Shown here piece after piece: positions 7,289 through 15,126 of a stretch of DNA of 38,461 nt. Source of the stretch: DASQPA01 sp035644215 (GTDB lineage Bacteria > Acidobacteriota > Thermoanaerobaculia > Multivoradales > UBA5704); the NCBI GenBank assembly GCA_035644215.1, contig DASQPA010000003.1:1-38461 (forward strand), in the 5' to 3' direction. Made by a program: the position numbers and the translations under genes. The number at the start of each line of letters is the position of its first letter. Within the stretch, counting starts at the first letter, position 1. The notes under the pieces were generated by a model, which did no database searches, was not told the origin of the DNA, and saw only the letters and a list, made by a program, of their open reading frames with translations.

Positions 7289-8365
7289 ATGTTGAAGCCG
7301 CTGCAGAAACCGGCACCGGTCGTCTGCGCTTACAACGAGTGGGACCCCTTGGAAGAGGTCGTCGTCGGCGTCGTCGACGGCGCCTGCATCCCACCCTGGC
7401 ACGTGGCGCTCAAGGCCACCATGCCGCAGAGCCAGTGGCAGTTCTTCCTCGACCACGGCGGTGAGCCCTTCCCCGAGCCGATGGTCGCGGCCGCCCGCGA
7501 GGACCTGGAGCGGTTCGTCCGCCTCCTCGAAGCGGAGGGGGTGACGGTACGCCGGCCGGAAGTCGTCGACTACGCGCGATCCTTCAAAACCCCGGACTGG
7601 GAGAGCGCGAGCGGCCTCTATTCCGCCATGCCGCGCGACATCCTCCTGGTGATCGGCGACGAGATCATCGAGGCGCCGACCTGCTGGCGCTCCCGGTACC
7701 ACGAGATCGACGCCTACCGCCCGCTCCTGCGCGAGTACTTCCAGCAGGGGGCGCGCTGGACGGCCGCTCCCAAGCCGCTGCTGCGCGACGAGCTCTACAA
7801 GGCGGACTACGAGGAGCCGGCAGGCGACGAGCCGCTCTACGTCATCAACGAGGTCGAGCCGACCTTCGACGCCGCCGATTTCGTGCGCTGCGGCAGGGAC
7901 CTCTTCGTGCAGAAGAGCCACGTCACCAACGACCTGGGGATCGCGTGGCTCTCCCGGCACCTGGGGAGCGACTACCGCATCCACGTCGTCCCCGTGCACG
8001 ACAAGCACCCCATGCACATCGACGCCACGATGATGCCGCTCGCCCCGGGGAAGCTCCTGATCAACCCGGAGCGGCTGACCCGGATCCCCGCGGCGTTCCG
8101 CTCCTGGGACGTGCGGCCCGCGCCGGCTCCCTCTTCCCGCGCCGACTTCGCCCTGTGCAGCAGCTGGGTCAGCATGAACGTCCTCTCCCTCGACGAGAAG
8201 CGGGTGATCGTCGAGCCCAGCGAGACGGAGCTGATCCGCTTCTTCAAGAGCTGGGGCTTCGAGCCCATCCCTTGCTCCTTCCGCAACTTCAACCTCTTCG
8301 GCGGGTCGTTCCACTGCGCGACCCTGGACGTGCGGCGGCGGGGGGAGCTGCGGTCGTACTTCTGA
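7289..8365 (+). CDS. Glycine amidinotransferase-like enzyme
   Basis: The 358-residue protein resembles arginine:glycine amidinotransferase along its whole length. The catalytic residues known from the family are all present: Asp194 in FDAADF, His243 with Asp245 in HPMHIDATMMPL, and Cys343 in GGSFHCATLDVRRRG. The SSWVSMNVLSLDEKRVIV segment is also conserved. Such enzymes move the amidino group of arginine to an amine, either glycine or, in natural-product pathways, another amine; the acceptor cannot be told from sequence alone. A strong AAGGAGG site precedes the ATG. It lies 117 bases after fkbH on the same strand with no clear terminator between, so it may share the message. Its stop is 10 bases from the convergent VWA gene. 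Confidence 0.88.
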   Translation: MLKPLQKPAPVVCAYNEWDPLEEVVVGVVDGACIPPWHVALKATMPQSQWQFFLDHGGEPFPEPMVAAAREDLERFVRLLEAEGVTVRRPEVVDYARSFKTPDWESASGLYSAMPRDILLVIGDEIIEAPTCWRSRYHEIDAYRPLLREYFQQGARWTAAPKPLLRDELYKADYEEPAGDEPLYVINEVEPTFDAADFVRCGRDLFVQKSHVTNDLGIAWLSRHLGSDYRIHVVPVHDKHPMHIDATMMPLAPGKLLINPERLTRIPAAFRSWDVRPAPAPSSRADFALCSSWVSMNVLSLDEKRVIVEPSETELIRFFKSWGFEPIPCSFRNFNLFGGSFHCATLDVRRRGELRSYF

Positions 8366-8375
8366 GCTGGAGCCT

Positions 8376-10178
8376 TTAGTGCACAGCCGCCTTCGCCGGG
8401 CCGCCGGCGGTGAGATCGCTGCCCAGATAGGAGGTCGTGCCGCCATACTCGTCGCGCACGGCGACCGCCAGGCGGTGCTTGCCCGGCGTGAGACGCAGCG
8501 ACAGGTCGTAGGCGTAGTACTGGCCGAGCGCGGTCAAGACCTGGGTCTTGGGGATGTGGATGGGGACCTCCACCTGGCGCACCGGGGAGATCTGGTCGTT
8601 GCCGTCACGGGTCATGACGAGCAGGCGTAGATGGCCGTCGAAGGCTTCGTTGCGGTTCAAGATCGTCAGCTTGAAGAGTGGGATGCGCAGGCGGACGGGA
8701 ACCTGCCAGGTGCCGCCTTCTGCCGGGGTGCTCTCCTGGGTCGTGACGGTGATCTCCAACGGGTTGTCCTCCAGGCCGTGGAGGAGGGTGGCGAGGGTGC
8801 GGTCGACGGCCCGTTCAAGGGTTGGGCGGTCCCGGTAGCCCTGGCGGTAGCGCAGGCGCACCCCGCGCCGCTTGACCCGCACCTCGATCCGATGCTCCTT
8901 GCCGTCGCCGTGGTGCGCCGGGCTGTAGCCCAGGGAGTAGTAACGATCGAAGTCGGCGCGGACCTTGGCCAGATCGGCGGTCGGATCGTTGGCGTCGAAG
9001 ATCGCCCGGCCGCCGGTGTCGCTCGCCATGACGCTCAACGTGTCGCGCAGGTTGGCTCGGTAGACCGAGTCGACGGCGGGGAGTTGGAGGACCCGCTCGT
9101 CCGGCCCGTACTCGGCCGAGGCGCTGGCGTTGCCGACGAGGCCGCTCGCCTGCAGGGTGTAGAAGGGGATGCCCTGGGCGTTGGCGTGGTCGGTCAGCCG
9201 TTTGAATTCGTTGACCGTGCTGTAGTGGAGGGCGTCCATCTGGATCTTGCCGGGGTCCAGGTTGTCCGTGGGATCGTTGCCGAGCCGGGCGTCGGTCGCG
9301 TCCGGGAGGCCGTTGGCGACGCCGCCGCAGAGCTGGTAGAGCACCTCGTAGAGGTCCTGGCCCGGGTTCAGCTGGAGGCCGTCGCTGACGTGGAGGAGCG
9401 CCTTCTTGCCCGGCACTCCGGCGAGCGAGCTGATCAGCAGGTGGAGGCCGCGGAGCGAGCGCAGGACCTCCTGGCGGGTGGTCTCCGCATAGGACTCGGC
9501 CGGCTGCGCGACCTGCAGGCCGCAGGGGCCGATGTGGGGCGTCTGGTGGAGGTCGAGGAGGGTGCGCAGGGCGCTCTTCCTCTGCGACTCCAGGCCGCTG
9601 GTGGTGCCCAGGGTGGCGAGGCCGTCGAGCGCCGCTGCGATCGCCCCGCGGTCGCTGGTGAAGGGGAGGCGGACGTGGACGCTCTGGTCGTAGGTGACGA
9701 TCATCACCCGGTCGGTGGGGGCGAGCTGCTCCTCGACGAGCTTGCGCAGCGGTTTCATGATCCGTGCCCGGTGCGTCGCCTGGAGGTTGAAGTTGTCGAT
9801 GTAGATCACGAAGTGGAGCCGCTGCTCCTCGGGGAGCGACGGTACGACGGTGCCCTGGGCCGCGGTCTGCGGCGCCGGACGGTCCGTTGCCGCCGGCGGG
9901 GGAGGGACCGGTCCGGTGAGGCGGTCGCCGGACACCGCCTCGAAGTTGGTGATCGTCACCGGCTTGCCGTCCTCCAGCAGCTCGAAGTCCCCCTTGCCGA
10001 GACCGGTCACGGGCTGTCCCGAGGAGTCGGTCGCCCGCACGTCGACGTTGACCACGTCGACCTCGACCTGCTCCAGAAACGGCGTCTCGCCGGCGTTCAG
10101 CTGGGCGCGCGCGGGCGTGCCGGCGAGAGCCGGCAGGAGCAGCAGGAAGATCAGCAGCCAAGCAGTGGTCGGCCTCAT
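8376..10178 (-). CDS. Secreted VWA-domain protein (Acidobacteria-type)
   Basis: The 600-residue product has a Sec signal peptide (about residues 1-25: charged start, leucine-rich core, ARAQ end). A short beta domain follows (VDVVNVDVRATDSSGQPVTGLGKGDFELLEDGKPVTITNFE), then a VWA domain starting at LHFVIYIDNFNLQ, with RVMIVTYDQSVHVRLPF and GKKALLHVSDGLQLNPG, ending with FDRYYSLGYSP and a beta-rich C-terminal region. This arrangement is typical of a VWA family that is very numerous in Acidobacteriota. The metal-binding DxSxS motif is not intact. The role is unknown; an extracytoplasmic adhesive or scaffolding function is likely. GGTAGGAGGG precedes the ATG. It lies downstream of the M1 peptidase on the same strand. 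Confidence 0.85.
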   Translation of the reverse strand: MRPTTAWLLIFLLLLPALAGTPARAQLNAGETPFLEQVEVDVVNVDVRATDSSGQPVTGLGKGDFELLEDGKPVTITNFEAVSGDRLTGPVPPPPAATDRPAPQTAAQGTVVPSLPEEQRLHFVIYIDNFNLQATHRARIMKPLRKLVEEQLAPTDRVMIVTYDQSVHVRLPFTSDRGAIAAALDGLATLGTTSGLESQRKSALRTLLDLHQTPHIGPCGLQVAQPAESYAETTRQEVLRSLRGLHLLISSLAGVPGKKALLHVSDGLQLNPGQDLYEVLYQLCGGVANGLPDATDARLGNDPTDNLDPGKIQMDALHYSTVNEFKRLTDHANAQGIPFYTLQASGLVGNASASAEYGPDERVLQLPAVDSVYRANLRDTLSVMASDTGGRAIFDANDPTADLAKVRADFDRYYSLGYSPAHHGDGKEHRIEVRVKRRGVRLRYRQGYRDRPTLERAVDRTLATLLHGLEDNPLEITVTTQESTPAEGGTWQVPVRLRIPLFKLTILNRNEAFDGHLRLLVMTRDGNDQISPVRQVEVPIHIPKTQVLTALGQYYAYDLSLRLTPGKHRLAVAVRDEYGGTTSYLGSDLTAGGPAKAAVH

Positions 10179-10304
10179 CCGGGTCCCTCCTACCTGGATT
10201 GAACCATACTTTCCATAGCAAGGGGCGGACCAGGAGCGCCGCTCGGCTCCGAGTCGTTCCTGCGACCTCTCCTGAGGACGGCCGCCTCTCCCGGGGAGGA
10301 CGTT

Positions 10305-12272
10305 TCAGCCCCGCCAGTCGAGGATCTTGTCGACCGTCTCCCGCGCCAGTGTATGGTAGCCGGGGCGCGCCGCGCCGTAGATGCGGAGGGCCATCTCGGT
10401 CCCCGCCGGCGACTTGGCGAGCTCGGTGTAGAGCGGTTTCAGGAACTTCCGCCGTCCCACCGTCATCAGAAAGCGTTCGAGCTGCGGGTAGGCCGGCTCG
10501 TAGCGGCTCTCCACAGCGCGCAGCAGCCACTCGGCGAGGATCTCCGAGTTGCCGCTGTCGGTCCAGTGGAAGGCGGCGTCCAGGGCGGTCATCCGTTCCC
10601 GGGCGATCGGGCGCGGCAGGTTGCGCAGGAAGTGCAGCCACTCGTGGGTCGACCAACCCGCGGTCGCGAGGCTCTCCGGGGCTCCACCGGAGACGAACGA
10701 CTGGACCTGGACATCGACCTTGGCGAAGGCCTCGGCGGTCATCTTCGGCGCCCCCCCGGGAGCGCTCGGGACCCCGGGGCCGTCGATCCAGCGGTCGATC
10801 TGCAGCCGCTCGGCGAGCCCCGGCTCCCGGTCCAGGAGATGGCCCTGGAGATAGGCGACGAAGCGGTCGGTGTCCATCGAGTGGAAGGCGTTCTCCTCGA
10901 AGTAGTCGTGGAGGAAGCGGTCCCAGTGCTCGCGTCCCACCGCCTCGGCGATCGTGCGCAGGAAGAGCGCCCCCTTCTCGTAGGCGATCTGGCTCGTCCC
11001 CTCGTCCGGATCGCGGCCGGCGAGGTTGAGGCGGAGGTGGGTGTCCGGGCTCTCCGGCCCCAGCTCCGCGATCGTCTCGTCGAGGTCCTGGCGGCCGAGC
11101 ACCCAGAGCATGTCGGCGTAGGGCTTGCCGTAGAGCGCCTCCATGATCCGCCGCTCGAAGTAGTCGGTGAACCCCTCGTTCAGCCAGAAGTCGTTCCAGG
11201 TGGCGTTGGTGACCAGGTTGCCCGACCAGGAGTGGGCGAGCTCGTGGGCGATCAGGGTGACCAGCGAGCGGTCGCCGGCGAGGATGGTCGGGGTGGCGAA
11301 GGTGAGCCGCGGGTTCTCCATGCCGCCGTAGGGGTAGCTGGCGGGGAGGATGAGCACGTCGTAGCGCCCCCAGCGGTAGGGACCGTAGAGCTTCTCGGCG
11401 GCGTCGATCATGCGCGGCGTGTCGGCGAGCTCCCAGGCGGCCCGCTCGACGACCGTGGGGAGGGCGTAGACCCCGCTCCGCGCCCCCAAGGGGCGGAATT
11501 CGAGGTCGCCGACGGCGATCGCCAGCAGGTAGGCGGGGATCGCCTGCGGCATGCGGAACTGGTAGACCCCGTCGGCGCTCTTCGCGGTCGGGTTCTCGGC
11601 GCTCATCAGGGCGAGGAGGTCGGGCGGCACCCGCAGGGTCGCCTCGTAGGTCATCCGCACGCCGGGGGTGTCCTGGCAGGGGACCCAGGTGCGGGCGAGG
11701 ATCGCCTCCGACTGGCTGAAGAGGAGGGGTCTCGTCCCGCCCGCCTGGGTGGCGTCGAGCCACTGCAGGGCGGCGGCCTCCGGCCGGGTAGAGTAGTCGA
11801 CGTTCACCCAGTGGGTCGCGGGGGTGATCTCGACCGTCAGCTCGCGCCCAAGAAAGCGGACCGGCTCGCCCAGGGCGAACTTCGCCGGGGTGCGGCCGTC
11901 GTCCAGGGTGACGGCCTGGACGTCCAGGTCCCGGGTGTCCAGGTGGAGGCGGGTGGCGCCGGTCGGGTTGGCCAGGCGGAGGCTGGCGCGGCCGGCGAGC
12001 TTCCGGGCCTGGAAATCGACCGTCAGGTCGAGCTTCAGGTGCTCGACCGAGACCTCGTCCGGGTGGGCGAAGGAGTGCTCGTCGCGATGCACGACCTTGA
12101 CCGGCGGCGGTGCTCCCGGCACCGGCCGGCTCGCCCTTCCCGCCGGCGTCGGCGTCGACGCCTGCGAGCGCGGCGTGGGCCGTGGCGGCGTACCGTTCGA
12201 GCTGGCGCAGGCGAGGAGCACGGGGAGGCAGGCCAGGAGGGAGGCGAGGGGCGACAGGTCGATCAGCTTCAT
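10305..12272 (-). CDS. M1 family zinc aminopeptidase, LTA4-hydrolase-like, predicted lipoprotein
   Basis: The 655-residue protein starts with a lipoprotein signal (LLACASS, lipid-modified Cys most likely residue 22) and a Pro/Thr-rich linker. An M1 peptidase follows. GGMEN is at 316-320, and the zinc site HELAH is at 343-347 with the third ligand Glu366 in WLNEGFTDYFE. The 27-residue distance from GGMEN to HELAH equals that of leukotriene A4 hydrolase, and the C-terminal helical region (about 520-650) also fits that subfamily. It probably trims N-terminal residues from peptides outside the cytoplasmic membrane. No Shine-Dalgarno sequence is seen; a perfect TATAAT lies 9 bases before the ATG. 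The preceding gene on this strand ends 28 bases upstream. Confidence 0.9.
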   Translation of the reverse strand: MKLIDLSPLASLLACLPVLLACASSNGTPPRPTPRSQASTPTPAGRASRPVPGAPPPVKVVHRDEHSFAHPDEVSVEHLKLDLTVDFQARKLAGRASLRLANPTGATRLHLDTRDLDVQAVTLDDGRTPAKFALGEPVRFLGRELTVEITPATHWVNVDYSTRPEAAALQWLDATQAGGTRPLLFSQSEAILARTWVPCQDTPGVRMTYEATLRVPPDLLALMSAENPTAKSADGVYQFRMPQAIPAYLLAIAVGDLEFRPLGARSGVYALPTVVERAAWELADTPRMIDAAEKLYGPYRWGRYDVLILPASYPYGGMENPRLTFATPTILAGDRSLVTLIAHELAHSWSGNLVTNATWNDFWLNEGFTDYFERRIMEALYGKPYADMLWVLGRQDLDETIAELGPESPDTHLRLNLAGRDPDEGTSQIAYEKGALFLRTIAEAVGREHWDRFLHDYFEENAFHSMDTDRFVAYLQGHLLDREPGLAERLQIDRWIDGPGVPSAPGGAPKMTAEAFAKVDVQVQSFVSGGAPESLATAGWSTHEWLHFLRNLPRPIARERMTALDAAFHWTDSGNSEILAEWLLRAVESRYEPAYPQLERFLMTVGRRKFLKPLYTELAKSPAGTEMALRIYGAARPGYHTLARETVDKILDWRG

Positions 12273-12281
12273 GGGCCGTCG

Positions 12282-12287
12282 ATTATA
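12282..12287 (-). promoter_or_regulatory. TATAAT -10 box immediately upstream of the M1 peptidase gene
   Basis: A perfect TATAAT lies 9 bases before the ATG at 12272, which would place transcription start within 2-3 bases of the start codon. No good -35 box is visible 16-18 bases further upstream and there is no Shine-Dalgarno sequence. This suggests a leaderless message. Confidence 0.45.
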
Positions 12288-12300
12288 GGCGCAACTCGGG

Positions 12301-13722
12301 CTAGGGCGTGGCGCCGAAGTCGTCTCCCCTGCCGCCGCCCGATACGATGTCGCCGATCGAGGCGTTGCGCAGGCCGAAGTGGGGATCCACCTTGTCCTTG
12401 TCGCGCGGCGGATCGGACATCAGGAACACGTAGATCGTCCCCTGCTCTTTGCCGCCGGACTTGTGGCGGACGACGATCTTCCGGAGGAGCTGCATGCCGC
12501 CGGTGCGCTTCGCCGTGTCCGTGACCTCGGCCGACGTCGCTTCCAGGTCGGCGTCGAGGCCCTTGGCCTTGATGGCTCTCTGGACGCCGGCGAGGCTGAG
12601 CACCGGGATGCGGTCGGTGTCGTCCTTGGGTCTGTTTTCGATGGCATGGCGGGTGTCGAAGCCGGCGGAGGGTGCCTTCGTGAGGACGCGCAGCACCTTT
12701 TCCCGCTTGCCCACCAGCAGCCAGTCCCGGACCCTCTGGAACGACGTGGCGAACGCCTTTTCCTCCGGCACGCCCGCCTTGCTTTCCCCACCGCCGTAGC
12801 CCGCGTCGACCAGGGAGACGTCGGTGACGCCGCCGCCTGTTGGATCGAGGTCCAGGGCGGCCTGCCCGAGCGCCTTGCCGCCGCCGCTGTGGCCGGCGAT
12901 CGAGAAGGAGCCCCGCGGGATCGCGGCCGTCAGCTTGAGGTCCTCCTGGAGATTGGTGAACACCGTCTGGACGAGGCTCTCGTAGTCTCCGGCCTGGAGG
13001 GTGTCCCAGGGCGACTTGATGTCGGCTTTCGGCTCGTTGACCTGGGGCGCGATGACGATGCGAGACGCGCCGGCCGCCACGCCTTGCAGGTTCATGCCGA
13101 TGCCCGGGTTCTCTTTGCTGTAGTTGTTGGCCTTGTCGGCAGTGAAGTTGGCGGCGTCGCCGTGGAAGTAGAGGGTCACGTCGGCGGCCTTCTTGCCGTC
13201 GAAATTCTTCGGCAGGTAGACCAGGACCGGAAGCTTGCCGGGCCGCCATTTTCGGGGTTTCACGTCGGCCTCGTACACGAAGCTCGCCGCCGCGTTCGCA
13301 TACTGGACGTCGCCGAGGTTGATATCGGCCGTCCAGCCCAAGTCGTTGCCGGTGCCGTGCTCGGCCAGTTGGACGAACGTCCCCTTGGCCCCCTTCGCTC
13401 CCTTGCCGGCGGTCTGCGTGTCGACGACGTCGACCCGTGTGCCCACCGGGATGGGCTTCGCACCCTTCGTCGGCTTGAAGTCCGGGGGACCGTCGCGCAA
13501 GATGGCGCTCGGGTCCGTGATGGTGTGCGTGCCGCTGGCTCCAGAGCCCGGCCCGGGCTGGCGCTGGATCACCTGCAACATCCGCTGCACCGCTTGATTT
13601 CCAATCGCGCGCTGCCAGTGAAGGATCGCGCTCTCTTCGGCTTGCCCATCCCGGGCGGGCACCGCCGGCTTGCCGGCCGTAGCCTGCTGAGCGGCCTTCG
13701 GTTTCTGCGCGAACGTGTACAT
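12301..13722 (-). CDS. Putative eCIS-associated protein: signature N-terminus, SH3-like domain, alpha/beta-hydrolase-like domain
   Basis: The 473-residue product begins MYTFAQKPKA and has ILHWQRAIGNQAVQRMLQ at 33-50. These are the two short signatures that normally open DUF4157 (eCIS-core) proteins linked to extracellular contractile injection systems. The DUF4157 peptidase motif itself is absent. After a linker comes a bacterial-SH3-like segment (about 65-138: DPSAILRDGPP, VGTRVDVVD, GTFVQLA, GWTADINLGD). A hydrolase-like domain then follows with VTLYFHGDAANF (183-194) and GHSGGG at 277-282 (nucleophile Ser279). It may be an exported or injected effector with esterase or lipase activity; this is inference. 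The start ATG at 13722 was chosen because the signature begins there. The preceding hydrolase gene ends 17 bases upstream. Confidence 0.65.
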   Translation of the reverse strand: MYTFAQKPKAAQQATAGKPAVPARDGQAEESAILHWQRAIGNQAVQRMLQVIQRQPGPGSGASGTHTITDPSAILRDGPPDFKPTKGAKPIPVGTRVDVVDTQTAGKGAKGAKGTFVQLAEHGTGNDLGWTADINLGDVQYANAAASFVYEADVKPRKWRPGKLPVLVYLPKNFDGKKAADVTLYFHGDAANFTADKANNYSKENPGIGMNLQGVAAGASRIVIAPQVNEPKADIKSPWDTLQAGDYESLVQTVFTNLQEDLKLTAAIPRGSFSIAGHSGGGKALGQAALDLDPTGGGVTDVSLVDAGYGGGESKAGVPEEKAFATSFQRVRDWLLVGKREKVLRVLTKAPSAGFDTRHAIENRPKDDTDRIPVLSLAGVQRAIKAKGLDADLEATSAEVTDTAKRTGGMQLLRKIVVRHKSGGKEQGTIYVFLMSDPPRDKDKVDPHFGLRNASIGDIVSGGGRGDDFGATP

Positions 13723-13739
13723 ACCTTGTGGCGACGTCC

Positions 13740-14606
13740 TCAGGGCTGTACGAAGCGCCGGACGAAGGCGAGCGCCGTGTCGGCGACCTCCCGCCAGCCG
13801 CTGTCGATCGTCAACGCGTGCCCGCGATTGGGCATCTCGGCGATCTCGGTCACGCCGGGGTTGTCCTTCTGCTGCTTGTACGAGGCGTTGGCGATCGCCC
13901 AGGGTACAGTATTGTCTTTCTCGCCCGAGAGGATGAGCAGCGGCCCGCGCTCCGGGTTGTCGGTGTCGACCTTCGCCTCCGTCCACGGATTCAGGTTGGC
14001 GGCGGCGGCCTGGAAGAGCGGCGCTCCCGAGGCCGGCACGGCGAAGGTGTCGTAGAGCTCCTTGGCCTCCGCCTCGCTGACGGCGTTGGCGAAGCCGAAG
14101 CGGAACTGCTCGTACGTGAGCGGGATGGCCCGATTGCGGTTGGCCGGGTTGCCGAGGACCGGCCAGGCGGATTTGAGGGCCGAAAACGGCAGCGGCAGCA
14201 CGCCGCGGAAGGGCGCCGGGTCGATCGCCACCGTGGCCGCCGAGAGCCCGCGTCCGGCGAGGATCTGCGCCAGGAGGCCGCCGAACGAGTGGCCGATGAC
14301 GACCGGCTTCCGGGTCAAGCCGCGGAGGACCTGGTCGAAGTGGTCCGCGACCTGCCCAACGGTCTTATGGGCGAAGACCTCGGGATGCGCGTTCGCCTCG
14401 CCGACGGTCTCAGGGTCGTCCGGCCAGCCGGGCGCGAGCGCGGCGTAGCCGGCCTCCGCGAACATCTTCTCCCAGCGGTCCCAACTGCTCGGCAGCAGCC
14501 AGAGGCCATGGACGAACACCACGGGCTGCTTCCCCGTCTCGTTGACCCGCTTCACCTCCTGCGCTTCGTGCTCGGTGATCGTCGCTGCCTTGGGGGAGTC
14601 GGTCAT
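13740..14606 (-). CDS. Alpha/beta-hydrolase fold protein
   Basis: The 288-residue protein shows the alpha/beta-hydrolase landmarks: PVVFVHGLWLLPSSWDRW (oxyanion strand, about residues 28-45), KPVVIGHSFGGLLAQ with the nucleophile Ser in GHSFGG near residue 107, a GPLLILSGEKDNTVP segment for the acidic residue, and NRGHALTID for the catalytic His. The lid between is of medium length. The substrate is unknown. GGAGGAAGACC precedes the ATG. It sits just upstream of the eCIS-signature gene on the same strand with a 17-base gap, so the two are probably co-transcribed and may act together. Confidence 0.85.
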   Translation of the reverse strand: MTDSPKAATITEHEAQEVKRVNETGKQPVVFVHGLWLLPSSWDRWEKMFAEAGYAALAPGWPDDPETVGEANAHPEVFAHKTVGQVADHFDQVLRGLTRKPVVIGHSFGGLLAQILAGRGLSAATVAIDPAPFRGVLPLPFSALKSAWPVLGNPANRNRAIPLTYEQFRFGFANAVSEAEAKELYDTFAVPASGAPLFQAAAANLNPWTEAKVDTDNPERGPLLILSGEKDNTVPWAIANASYKQQKDNPGVTEIAEMPNRGHALTIDSGWREVADTALAFVRRFVQP

Positions 14607-14711
14607 GGTCTTCCTCCAGTGCGACAGAGAGTCGCAAGATCGTTACCTTCACACCTGCGGGAGGAGCCTATGTCAACTCGCGCCCGGCGCGCCACCACGC
14701 CAAGAGGGCCG

Positions 14712-14939
14712 TCAAAAGAAGGAGGCGCCCGCCAAGCCGCTCAGGATCAGGACGATGCCGACGACGATCGGCACGACGGTGTAGGCGACGACGTGGAGGA
14801 GCTGGCCGCGTCCCTCGCCCCAGGCCTTCTGCATGGGCGCGAGCTTCCCGAACTGCTCCGGCTTGGCGCGGCGCGCCCACGCCGTGTACAGGCCATAGCC
14901 GAGGGCCGCGAGGCCGAGGAGAATGGTGATGGGATTCAT
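14712..14939 (-). CDS. Small two-helix membrane protein
   Basis: The 75-residue product has two hydrophobic helices (about residues 4-21 and 49-73) separated by a charged loop, WARRAKPEQFGKLAPMQKAWGEGRG. GGAGGTGCTAGGTA precedes the ATG, a strong translation signal that supports a real gene. No family was recognised and no function is proposed. It lies 105 bases upstream of the alpha/beta-hydrolase gene on the same strand. Confidence 0.65.
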   Translation of the reverse strand: MNPITILLGLAALGYGLYTAWARRAKPEQFGKLAPMQKAWGEGRGQLLHVVAYTVVPIVVGIVLILSGLAGASFF

Positions 14940-15126
14940 TACCTAGCACCTCCGGTGGGTTCGGTGAATTGAGGACGTGGACGACTCAGCAGCTCAGAGA
15001 ATTGCGGGGCGGGACACCTCGAAGCCGCGCCGAGAGGCCCCTCCCGACTCCCACGCTGAACCACCGCGGTCCGGAGGCAGGAGCTCCGGGTTAAAATCTC
15101 CTGGCACGTCCAAGCGTTGTGTCTTC

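Noticed and set aside
8815..11763. 982-codon open frame overlapping the VWA and M1 peptidase genes on the same strand
   Set aside because: It is a +1 shadow of both genes, Arg/Pro/Gly-rich, with no family motif; the real frames have complete domains, signal peptides and catalytic sites.
12301..13986. Longer start of the eCIS-signature protein at 13986
   Set aside because: The extra 88 residues overlap the preceding gene, are Arg-rich shadow sequence, and the family signature begins at the internal Met at 13722.
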